This document shows positions 1-7,572 of a stretch of 64,000 nucleotides of DNA, one piece after another (position 1 is the first letter of the stretch; every line of letters begins with the position of its first letter). The stretch spans positions 62,001 through 126,000 of the forward strand of contig NZ_BNCM01000002.1 in assembly GCF_014656475.1 (NCBI RefSeq), in the 5' to 3' direction. Position numbers and translations under genes: made by a program. A model generated the notes under the pieces. It did no database searches. It saw nothing but the letters and a program-made list of their open reading frames with translations, and had not been told where the DNA came from. This DNA is from Sinomonas cellulolyticus. GTDB lineage: Bacteria; Actinomycetota; Actinomycetes; Actinomycetales; Micrococcaceae.

Positions 1-1700
1 ATGTACCCCCAGCCGGCGACCATGACCGCCGTGCACAGCCACGCGCCAAGGCGCCAGGACGTGTCCTTGAACTTCGGGACGAAGTTGCCGATCGAGTCCT
101 GCAGCATGAACCGGGCCACGCGCGTGCCGGCGTCCACCGCGGTGAGGATGAACAGGGCCTCGAACATGATCGCGAAGTGGTACCAGAAGGCTGCGAGGCC
201 GGCTCCGCCGATGAACTGCTGCATGATGTGGCTCAGGCCCACGGCGAGGGTCGGCGCACCGCCCGTGCGGGAGACGATCGACGCCTCGCCGACGTCCTTG
301 GCGGTGCCCGCGAGCATCTCCGGGGTGACGTCCACCCCGGCCAGGCCCAGACCGTTGACCCATGTCGCGGCCTGCTCCACGGTGCCCCCGGTGAGGTTCG
401 CCGGTGAGTTCATGACGAAGTACAGGCCGCGGTCGATCGAGATCGCTGCCACGAGCGCCATGATGGCCACGAAGGACTCCATGAGCATGCCCCCGTAGCC
501 GATGAAGCGCGTCTGCCGCTCCTTCTCGATGAGCTTGGGGGTGGTGCCTGAGGAGATGAGGGCGTGGAAGCCGGAGAGGGCGCCGCACGCGATCGTCACG
601 AAGAGGAAGGGGAAGAGGCCGCCGGCAAAGACGGGGCCGTTGTCCTTGAACGCGTACTCGCTGAACGCCGGCACGGTGATCTCCGGACGGACCACGATGA
701 TCGCGATCGCGAGGAGGGCGATGACTCCGATCTTCATGAAGGTGGAGAGGTAGTCACGCGGTGCAAGCAGGAGCCACACCGGCAGGACCGCGGCGACGAA
801 GCCGTAGACGATGAGGCCCCACGCGATCGGGAGCCGGTCGAGGTGGAAGACGGCCTGTCCCCAGCCGGTGTTCGCGACCGCGCCGCCGCCGATGATCGCC
901 GCCATGAGCAGCACGAACCCGATGACCGAGACCTCCATGACCTTGCCCGGGCGGATGAACCGCAGGTACACGCCCATGAAGAGCGCGATCGGGATGGTCA
1001 TGGCCACGGAGAACACACCCCAGGGGCTCTCGCCGAGGGCGTTGACCACGACGAGGGCGAGGATCGCGACGATGATGATCATGATGAGCAGCGTCGCGAT
1101 CAGGGCGGCGGTGCCGCCGACGACGCCGAGCTCTTCGCGGGCCATCTGGCCCAGGGAGCGGCCGCCGCGGCGCATCGAGAAGAACATCACGAGGTAGTCC
1201 TGCACAGCGCCGGCGAGCACGACGCCGACGATGATCCAGATCGTGCCGGGGAGGTAGCCCATCTGCGCTGCGAGGATCGGGCCCACGAGCGGCCCCGCGC
1301 CGGCGATCGCGGCGAAGTGGTGGCCGAAGAGCACATTCCGGTCGGTGCGGACGTAGTCCTTGCCGTCCGCCTTGTACTCGGCCGGGGTCGCGCGGACGTC
1401 ATTGGGCTTGAGCAGGTACTTCTCGATGTACTTCGAGTAGAACCGGTATCCGATGAGGTACGTGCAGACCGCGGCGAAGACGAACCAGATCGCGTTCACG
1501 GTCTCGCCGCGGACCAGCGCGAGCATGACCCAGGCAAGGCCGCCCACGAGCGCGACGGCCACCCAGACGGCGATCTTGGTCGGGGTCCAGCGACGCTCCT
1601 CGGCCTCGAGCTTCGCGGGGTCGACGGCGACCGGGGGCAGGGCCGGGTCCTGGACGAGTGTCTCCGGCGCCTCCCCCGCGCCTGGTGAGACGGTGCTCAT
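1..1700 (-). CDS. cstA: Carbon starvation protein CstA (3' end cut by window edge)
   Basis: Reading the minus strand from ATG at 1700 gives 566 uninterrupted codons that run off the left edge, so the C-terminal part is missing (CstA is usually about 700 residues or more). After a hydrophilic N-terminus of about 40 residues come many hydrophobic segments and the family hallmark GHHFAAIAGAGPLVGP at residues 126-141, followed by GxVQDYLVMFFSMRRGGRSLGQ. CstA is an inner-membrane transporter for peptides and pyruvate, induced on carbon starvation in enterobacteria. The start is supported by GGAGGAG a few bases upstream. The gene reads away from the quinone oxidoreductase gene at 1858, with 157 bp between them. 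Family assignment is certain; substrate is inferred. Confidence 0.95.
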   Translation of the reverse strand, partial: MSTVSPGAGEAPETLVQDPALPPVAVDPAKLEAEERRWTPTKIAVWVAVALVGGLAWVMLALVRGETVNAIWFVFAAVCTYLIGYRFYSKYIEKYLLKPNDVRATPAEYKADGKDYVRTDRNVLFGHHFAAIAGAGPLVGPILAAQMGYLPGTIWIIVGVVLAGAVQDYLVMFFSMRRGGRSLGQMAREELGVVGGTAALIATLLIMIIIVAILALVVVNALGESPWGVFSVAMTIPIALFMGVYLRFIRPGKVMEVSVIGFVLLMAAIIGGGAVANTGWGQAVFHLDRLPIAWGLIVYGFVAAVLPVWLLLAPRDYLSTFMKIGVIALLAIAIIVVRPEITVPAFSEYAFKDNGPVFAGGLFPFLFVTIACGALSGFHALISSGTTPKLIEKERQTRFIGYGGMLMESFVAIMALVAAISIDRGLYFVMNSPANLTGGTVEQAATWVNGLGLAGVDVTPEMLAGTAKDVGEASIVSRTGGAPTLAVGLSHIMQQFIGGAGLAAFWYHFAIMFEALFILTAVDAGTRVARFMLQDSIGNFVPKFKDTSWRLGAWLCTAVMVAGWGY

Positions 1701-1857
1701 GGTGCTCCTCCTCGAGCGACAGTGTTGGATGGTCTCGACCATAGCCAGCACGTGTGGCGGCGGGCACCGGATCACGCAGAGTCGGGACGAGCGAGAGACG
1801 AGCGGTAGCGTCCGCACGACGAGCGGCGCCCGGCGCCGGGCCGCGACGCCGCCGAGG

Positions 1858-2841
1858 CTACATCGTGAGGAGGATCTTGCCGACGTGCTCGCCGGAATCG
1901 AAGTACTCGTGCGCGGCGGCCACCTCCGCGAGGGGGAAAGCCTTGTCGACGAGGGGCTTGATGCGCCCGTCCGCGACGAGCGGCCACACGTGCTCCTTGA
2001 CCGCGGACATGATTGCCCCCTTCTCCTCGACCGGGCGGGGGCGGAGGGCAGTGCCGATCACAGCGGCCCGCTTGTTGAGGAGCATGCCGAGGTTCAGCTC
2101 AGCCTTGGCCCCGCCCTGCAGGCCGATCACCACGAGCCGGCCGTACGTGGCGAGTGCTTCAACATTGCGCTCGAGGTACTTGGCTCCCACGACGTCGAGG
2201 ATCACGTCCGCACCGCGGCCTCCGGTGGCCTCGCGGATCGCCTCCACGAAGTCCTGCTCGTGGTAGTTGATCGCCACGTCGACGCCGAGGAACGCCCGTG
2301 CCGTCGAGACCTTCTCCTCGGTCCCCGCGGTCGCGGCGACTCGCGCGCCGAACGCCTTGGCCATCTGCACCGCCATGGTGCCGATCCCGCCCGTCGCACC
2401 GTGGATGAGCAGCATCTCGCCGGGTTGGAGCTGGGCGGTCATGAAGAGGTTCGAGTAGACGGTGGCGGCGGTCTCCGGCAGCGCGGCGGCGGTCACGAGG
2501 TCCACTCCCTGCGGGATGCGCAGCACCTGCTCCGCAGGGACCGCGACCTTCTCCGCGTAGCCGCCGCCGGCCAGGAGCGCCACGACCTTGTCGCCGACCG
2601 AGAACGGCCGGGCCACATCCGGCCCGAAGCCCGCGATCCGGCCCGACACCTCCAGGCCCGGGATCTCCGAGGCGCCCGGCGGCGGAGGATAGAAGCCCCG
2701 CCGCTGCTGCACATCCGCCCGGTTCACGCCCGCGGCGACAACGTCGATGAGCACCTCCCCCTGCCCGGCCACGGGCGCATCGACCTCGCGCACCTGAAGG
2801 ACGTCCGGGCCTCCCGGCTCGGTGATGAAGACGGCCTTCAT
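1858..2841 (-). CDS. NADPH:quinone oxidoreductase-type zinc-independent MDR protein
   Basis: The 327-residue protein starts MKAVFITEPGG at 2841, behind a GGAGGAGG ribosome site; a longer open frame upstream has no such site. It has the GroES-like N-terminal domain of the medium-chain dehydrogenase/reductase superfamily and a Rossmann nucleotide-binding motif HGATGGIGTMAVQ at residues 147-159. No structural-zinc cysteine cluster is seen, as in quinone oxidoreductases (QOR/PIG3 type). Such cytosolic enzymes reduce quinones or enones with NADPH. Gene order (upstream of cstA on the same strand) suggests no specific pathway. The physiological substrate is unknown. Confidence 0.88.
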   Translation of the reverse strand: MKAVFITEPGGPDVLQVREVDAPVAGQGEVLIDVVAAGVNRADVQQRRGFYPPPPGASEIPGLEVSGRIAGFGPDVARPFSVGDKVVALLAGGGYAEKVAVPAEQVLRIPQGVDLVTAAALPETAATVYSNLFMTAQLQPGEMLLIHGATGGIGTMAVQMAKAFGARVAATAGTEEKVSTARAFLGVDVAINYHEQDFVEAIREATGGRGADVILDVVGAKYLERNVEALATYGRLVVIGLQGGAKAELNLGMLLNKRAAVIGTALRPRPVEEKGAIMSAVKEHVWPLVADGRIKPLVDKAFPLAEVAAAHEYFDSGEHVGKILLTM

Positions 2842-2915
2842 GCTGGTGCTCCTCCTCCCCCGCGGGGACGTCGGTTTCATGAGGTCACTGCGTTATGAAA
2901 CACTACTAGGCACAG

Positions 2916-3003
2916 GGAAGGTTGTCCGAGCGGCCTATGGAGCTGGTCTTGAAAACCAGTGTGCGGTAACCCCGTACCAAGGGTTCAAATCCCTTACCTT
3001 CCG
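2916..3003 (+). tRNA. tRNA-Ser (anticodon TGA)
   Basis: An 88-nt class II cloverleaf. The acceptor stem GGAAGGT (2916-2922) pairs with ACCTTCC (2996-3002), with G3003 as discriminator. The anticodon stem CTGGT/ACCAG (2943-2947/2955-2959) carries loop CTTGAAA, anticodon TGA at 2950-2952. A long variable arm and the T-loop GGTTCAAATC follow. No CCA is encoded. A strong hairpin follows at 3026. Confidence 0.97.
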
Positions 3004-3025
3004 CGTTCCGCCCTCGCGGCGGCGC

Positions 3026-3054
3026 GAACCCCCGGTCCTTGCGGCCGGGGGTTC
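3026..3054 (+). terminator. Terminator of tRNA-Ser(TGA)
   Basis: Perfect 10-bp stem GAACCCCCGG (3026-3035) and CCGGGGGTTC (3045-3054) with a 9-nt loop, 22 bp after the tRNA end. The downstream tract is only weakly T-rich (GTCCGTTTCC). Confidence 0.8.
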
Positions 3055-3064
3055 GTCCGTTTCC

Positions 3065-3082
3065 GGCACGCACGACGGCGGG
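3065..3082 (+). repeat. 18-bp direct repeat, copy 1 (flanks the broken DUF559 gene)
   Basis: GGCACGCACGACGGCGGG occurs here and again, identical, at 3914-3931, on either side of the pseudogene at 3146-3777. The ACGACGG core is the same word found in the arms of several hairpins elsewhere in the window. Confidence 0.75.
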
Positions 3083-3145
3083 TTGGCGCGGTGAGTGCGC
3101 AGGTGGCCGGGGTGGGGGCGGACCCAACTCGGGACAGCTGCGCAC

Positions 3146-3777
3146 TCACCCTGCCCAGCCCTGACGGCGCAGCACCTCTGCCACCCGACCCGCGACCCAC
3201 CGGCCACCGTGGCGCATGTCCCCGCGGGTAATGACGAGAAGCCGCCACCCGGCGTCGGCGATCTCCTTGGCCCGCATCGCGTCCCGGGTCTGCTGCTGGG
3301 GTGTGAGGTGGTGGACGCCGTCGTACTCCACGGCGAGTCGGTACTGCGGGAAGCCCAGGTCGACGTAGGTGTGCTCGCCGTTCTCGCCCTCGATGAGGCA
3401 TCCCACGACCGGCTCCGGCAGCCCCGATCTCACCAGGGCGAGGCGGAGTCGTGTCTCCATCGGCGAGTCCGCCCCGACGCGGACGAGCGCAAGGGCTTCA
3501 CGGGCCCGAGCGGCACCCCGCCGACCGGCCGCGGCCACGACCGCTGCCGTGAGGGGAGCGAGCCGGACGATCGCGGCCTTCGGATACATCGACCGAACGT
3601 AGGGAGCGCAGCGCTGGGACAGGGCCTGTTTCACACCCCCGGGATGCGGATCCCACGGCTCGGCACGACGAGGTCCGCCGCCTCGAGCCGGGACGCGGTC
3701 ACGCCAGCCGAGCGTGCCTCTGCCACCGTGAAGGACGCCGTGGCCAGATGCGGTGGGAGCTGCTGCCTTCTGGTCAT
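3146..3777 (-). pseudogene. Decayed DUF559 (endonuclease-like fold) protein with AbiEi-like N-terminus
   Basis: The C-terminal part reads as a DUF559/very-short-patch-repair-like domain: VEYDGVHHLTPQQ, then AKEIADAGWRLLVITRGD, ending at 3146. The natural N-terminus, MTRRQQLPPHLATASFTVAE, starts at ATG 3777 in a different frame and hits TGA at 3631-3633 after 48 codons (ends SRGIRIPGV). The sequence following that stop, KQALSQRCAPYVR, continues the expected family order but in the other frame, so a frameshift lies near 3631-3650. Full-length relatives in this bacterial group are normally around 300 residues; here about 100 middle residues between MYPKAAI and VRLAPLTAA also appear to be absent. 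An intact frame from 3793 exists (215 residues), but its first 50 residues look like out-of-frame sequence. Likely a dead gene. Confidence 0.7.
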
Positions 3778-3793
3778 GGCCCCATTCAGCCAT

Positions 3794-4083
3794 GCCGCGA
3801 GGTGTGTGCGTGGCCAGATGATGGGTTATCCACAGCTCAAGGTGCGAGGGCTGCGCGGGTGCGCAGTTATCCGGGGTGAAGCGCTCACTGACTCCGGTGA
3901 GCTACGCACTGACGGCACGCACGACGGCGGGTGGCCGGCTGCGGCGCTCGGGGGCAGCCCGGGCAGGGCTGAGGCAACGCTTGAAAGTGTCAGAGGGGCG
4001 GCATAGCGTCGTGCCCGTTCGGCCCGAGACCACCAAGTCGACCTGCCGCGGCACGGCAGCGACCACCCACACGAGGAGCTCTC
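3794..4083. other. Intergenic region between the broken gene and the VOC gene
   Basis: Holds a perfect DnaA-type nonamer TTATCCACA at 3826-3834, a related CAGTTATCC word near 3863, the second 18-bp direct repeat (3914-3931), and the ribosome site GAGGAG just before 4084. No open frame with convincing coding character was seen. Confidence 0.5.
3914..3931 (+). repeat. 18-bp direct repeat, copy 2
   Basis: Identical to 3065-3082 (GGCACGCACGACGGCGGG); the two copies bracket the broken DUF559 gene. Confidence 0.75.
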
Positions 4084-4863
4084 ATGCCCAAGCCAGACCT
4101 GACCCCCGGTGCACCCTGCTGGACCGATCTCATGACGAGCAACGTCGAGCGGGCCAAGGACTTCTATGCGGCGCTGTTCGGATGGACCTACGAAGTAGGC
4201 GACGAGGAGAAGTACGGCGGCTACGTGACCGCGTCGAAGGACGGCGCACCGGTGGCTGGCCTCATGGCCCCGATGGAGGGCCAGTCCTCAGGACCCGATG
4301 CGTGGACCGTCTACCTGAAGTCGGACGACCTGGACGAGACCGCGGCGAAGGTCCAGTCCTCCGGCGGCCAGACTCTCGTGGCGCCCATGGACGTCCCCGA
4401 CGAAGGCCGCATGGCCGTGTTCACCGACGCCGGAGGGGCCGCCTTCGGCGTCTGGCAGAGCCTGGGCCACACGGGGTTTGAAAAGATGGCCGAGCCGGGT
4501 GCGCCGGCGTGGTTCGAGGTCCACACCCGTGCCTTCGGCCCGGCTCTGGCCTTCTATCAGGAGGCGCTCGGCTGGGAGACCGAGACCATGAGCGACACCC
4601 CGGAGTTCCGGTACGCGACCCTCGGCTCCGGCCGCGATCAGCGGGCTGGCATCTACGACGCCTCGGCGGACCTCCCGGAAGGCGTGCCCTCCCACTGGAT
4701 CGTGTACTGGGACGTCGAGAGCACGGACAACACCGTTGAGACGGCAACGCGGCTCGGCGCCACGGTGCTGATCCCGCCCGTCGACACCCCGTACGGCCGG
4801 ATGGCCGCCCTGACCGACCCGACCGGAGCGCTCTTCCGCCTCATGCAGCATCGCGAGGCCTGA
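4084..4863 (+). CDS. VOC (glyoxalase/bleomycin-resistance) family protein, two-domain
   Basis: The 259-residue protein contains two tandem vicinal-oxygen-chelate modules, roughly residues 8-125 and 135-255. The first opens with PCWTDLMTSNVERAKDFYAA, the second with PAWFEVHTRAFGPALAFYQE; each ends with the typical GRMAV/GRMAAL...D..GA strand. Proteins of this kind act as metal-dependent lyases or dioxygenases or as antibiotic-binding proteins, and the substrate cannot be told from the sequence. The start ATG at 4084 lies 7 nt after GAGGAG. It stands alone in its strand context and is not obviously part of an operon. Confidence 0.85.
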   Translation: MPKPDLTPGAPCWTDLMTSNVERAKDFYAALFGWTYEVGDEEKYGGYVTASKDGAPVAGLMAPMEGQSSGPDAWTVYLKSDDLDETAAKVQSSGGQTLVAPMDVPDEGRMAVFTDAGGAAFGVWQSLGHTGFEKMAEPGAPAWFEVHTRAFGPALAFYQEALGWETETMSDTPEFRYATLGSGRDQRAGIYDASADLPEGVPSHWIVYWDVESTDNTVETATRLGATVLIPPVDTPYGRMAALTDPTGALFRLMQHREA

Positions 4864-5020
4864 TCAGGCCCGAAGACCGCTGAGGTTCTCAACCGGCGTG
4901 GCGTCCCAGACTGCGCCACGCCGGTCAAGGGGCTGCCCCTGCGTGAAACCTTTCGTTCACTTTGAGATGGTGGGCTGACCACGCACTACCACTGTCCCCT
5001 GTGAGAAAGTTCAAGGAACC

Positions 5021-7549
5021 ATGGGAAATCACCTATGGCGGAGGGCTGTCTGGGCGCTCTCCGCGGCAGCCCTCGTGGCCTCGCTCGCCACCGCGCTGCC
5101 CGCCACGGCCGCGGACCCCGCATCCCCTCACCCCGTCATCATCAACGAGGCCTACCTCTCCGGCGGCAGCGCCGGAGCAGCCTTCAAGAACAAGTTCGTG
5201 GAGCTCTACAACTCCTCTGACCAGGACGTCGACCTGAGCACGTGGTCGCTGCAGTACCGCTCCGCCACGGGTACCGGCGCCGCAACCGGGGTCGTGGCCC
5301 TGGCCGGAAAGAAGATCAAGGCGCACGGCTACCTCCTCGTATCGGGCAATTCCAACGGCACGGCCGGCGCTGAGCTGCCCACCCCGGACGTCACCTCGGG
5401 CCTCACCCCGTCCGGGACCACCGGCACCCTCATCCTGGCCCGCAAGCCCTCGGCCCTCACACTCCCCACCGGCAGCCTCACCGGCCATCCGGACGTGGCC
5501 GATCTCCTCGGCTACGGCACCTCGAACACGTTCGAGACCAAAGCCGCCGCTGCACCGGCAGGCAACACCGACGTCAAGAGCCTGAATCGCACGAACTTCG
5601 CGGATACCGACGACAACTCGGCGGACTTCACGCTGAGCAGCACCATCACCCCGCAGAACTCGGCGTCCGGCGGTGGTGGCACCACCCCCGATCCCACACC
5701 GGCCCTCAAGGCCATCGCCGACATCCAGGGCACGGGCACCGCGAGCCCCTTCGCGGGCCAGACCGTCACAACCCGCGGCAAGGTCACCGCCGCCTACGGG
5801 ACCGGCGGCTTCAACGGCTACTACATCCAGACCCCGGGGACCGGCGGGACCCCGGCCGCCGAGCGCACAGGATCGGACGCGATCTTCGTCTACTCCCCCG
5901 CAACGGCCGGCAGCGTGCATCGGGGCGACTACGTCGAGGTCACCGGACCAGTGAGCGAGTACTTCAACCTCACCCAGATGAGCGTCTCGGCCGCGGGCCT
6001 CAAGGTCCTCTCGGATCCTGCACCGGAGGTCAAGGCGACTCCGTTCGCCCTCCCGCTGGCCGAATCGGCGAAGGAAGCGCTTGAGGGAATGCTCGTCGCC
6101 CCCGAAGGCCCGTTCACGGTCACCGACAACTACTCGCTGAACCAGTACGGGGAGATCCTGCTCGCTGCGGGCACATCCGCCCTCGTACAGCCGACGGCGA
6201 TCGCCCCCTACGGCTCGGACGCCTACAACGCCGCGGTCGCGGACAATGCGGCACGTAGAGTCACGCTCGACGACGGCGCGACGACCAACTTCCTCAAGGA
6301 TGCGTTCAGCAAGGCCCAGCCCCTCCCGTACCTCACGGCAACGGACCCGGTCCGGGTCGGCTCACCAGTGACGTTCTCCGGCGAGACGATCTTCGACTGG
6401 CGCAACAGCGCGTGGAAGCTGCAGCCGCTCGAGCAGCTCACGCCGTCGAACGCTTCAACCGTGCAGCCCGCCCACTTCGGCAGCACCCGCGCGGACAAGC
6501 CGGCGGACGTCGGCGGCACCCTCAAGCTGGCCACGTTCAACGTGCTCAACTACTTCCCCACGACCGGGGACCAGCTCACGGGCTGCACGTACTACACGGA
6601 CCGCGAGGGCAACCCCGTCACCGTGCGCGGCGGCTGCGACGCCCGTGGCGCGGCGAACGCCGAGAACTTCGAGCGGCAGCAGGCCAAGATCGTGGCGGCC
6701 ATCAACGGCTCGGGCGCGGACATCGTCTCGCTCGAGGAGATCGAGAACTCGGCGAAGTTCGGGCTCCCGCGCGATGCGGCGGTCGAGAACCTGGTGGGGG
6801 CGCTCAACGCCGCGGCCGGGGAGCCGACGTGGGCCTTCGTGCCGACCCCCGCCGTCGTGCCCGCGCAGGAAGACGTGATCCGCACGGCCTTCATCTACAG
6901 GAAGCACGTGGCGCAGCCGATTGACGAGTCGGTGATCCTCGACGATCCCGCCTACACCGGGTTGGCCCGCCAGCCGCTCGCCCAGGCGTTCAAGCCCGTG
7001 GGCGGCAACAACGCGACCAAGTTCGTCGCGATCGTCAACCACTTCAAGTCCAAGGGGTCCGCGGCCACTCCCGAGGACACGGACAAGGGCCAGGGCGCGT
7101 CCAACCTCGCGCGCACCGCGCAGGCCCGCGCGCTCGTGACGTTCGCCGAGCAGATGAAGACCGCTGCCAACACGCAGAAGGTGTTCCTCCTGGGCGACTT
7201 CAACTCGTACGCGTACGAGGATCCGATGGCCGTCCTGGCTGCGGCCGGCTACATCGACCAGGCACCGCGCACCGGCGGCAAGCACTCATACGCGTTCGGC
7301 GGCATGGTCGGCTCCCTCGACCACGTGCTCGCCTCGCCCGCCGCCGACGCGACGGTGAGCGGCGCGGACATCTGGAACATCAACTCGGTCGAATCGGTGG
7401 CGCTCGAGTACAGCCGCTTCAACTACAACGTCACCGACTACTACACATCGGGCCCGTTCCGGTCCTCGGACCACGACCCGTTCGTGATCGGCTTCGACCT
7501 GACCTCGAAGTCCGCCAACGCCGGCAACCCACCCGGACAGACCAAGTGA
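5021..7549 (+). CDS. Secreted ExeM/NucH-type nuclease with lamin-tail domain
   Basis: The 842-residue protein has a Sec signal peptide (positive start, hydrophobic core, cleavage near ALPATA at residue 30), a lamin-tail-like domain at about 37-140 (HPVIINEAYLSGG...KFVELYNSSDQDVDLSTWSL), an OB-fold-type region at about 230-470 and an endonuclease/exonuclease/phosphatase domain from about 500 (LKLATFNVLNYFP, VSLEEIEN, LLGDFNSYAYEDP near 723, SSDHDPFVIG near 815). The residues expected for metal binding and catalysis (N, E, D-N, DH) are present. It should degrade extracellular DNA/RNA. The 5'-nucleotidase gene starts 24 bp later, so the pair is probably co-transcribed for nucleic-acid and phosphate scavenging. 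No C-terminal LPxTG anchor is seen. Confidence 0.92.
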   Translation: MGNHLWRRAVWALSAAALVASLATALPATAADPASPHPVIINEAYLSGGSAGAAFKNKFVELYNSSDQDVDLSTWSLQYRSATGTGAATGVVALAGKKIKAHGYLLVSGNSNGTAGAELPTPDVTSGLTPSGTTGTLILARKPSALTLPTGSLTGHPDVADLLGYGTSNTFETKAAAAPAGNTDVKSLNRTNFADTDDNSADFTLSSTITPQNSASGGGGTTPDPTPALKAIADIQGTGTASPFAGQTVTTRGKVTAAYGTGGFNGYYIQTPGTGGTPAAERTGSDAIFVYSPATAGSVHRGDYVEVTGPVSEYFNLTQMSVSAAGLKVLSDPAPEVKATPFALPLAESAKEALEGMLVAPEGPFTVTDNYSLNQYGEILLAAGTSALVQPTAIAPYGSDAYNAAVADNAARRVTLDDGATTNFLKDAFSKAQPLPYLTATDPVRVGSPVTFSGETIFDWRNSAWKLQPLEQLTPSNASTVQPAHFGSTRADKPADVGGTLKLATFNVLNYFPTTGDQLTGCTYYTDREGNPVTVRGGCDARGAANAENFERQQAKIVAAINGSGADIVSLEEIENSAKFGLPRDAAVENLVGALNAAAGEPTWAFVPTPAVVPAQEDVIRTAFIYRKHVAQPIDESVILDDPAYTGLARQPLAQAFKPVGGNNATKFVAIVNHFKSKGSAATPEDTDKGQGASNLARTAQARALVTFAEQMKTAANTQKVFLLGDFNSYAYEDPMAVLAAAGYIDQAPRTGGKHSYAFGGMVGSLDHVLASPAADATVSGADIWNINSVESVALEYSRFNYNVTDYYTSGPFRSSDHDPFVIGFDLTSKSANAGNPPGQTK

Positions 7550-7572
7550 ACTCACCCTGGAGGAACAGCACT

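Noticed and set aside
3826..3834. Replication origin because of a perfect DnaA box TTATCCACA
   Set aside because: Only one clear box, no dnaA or dnaN and no AT-rich unwinding region.
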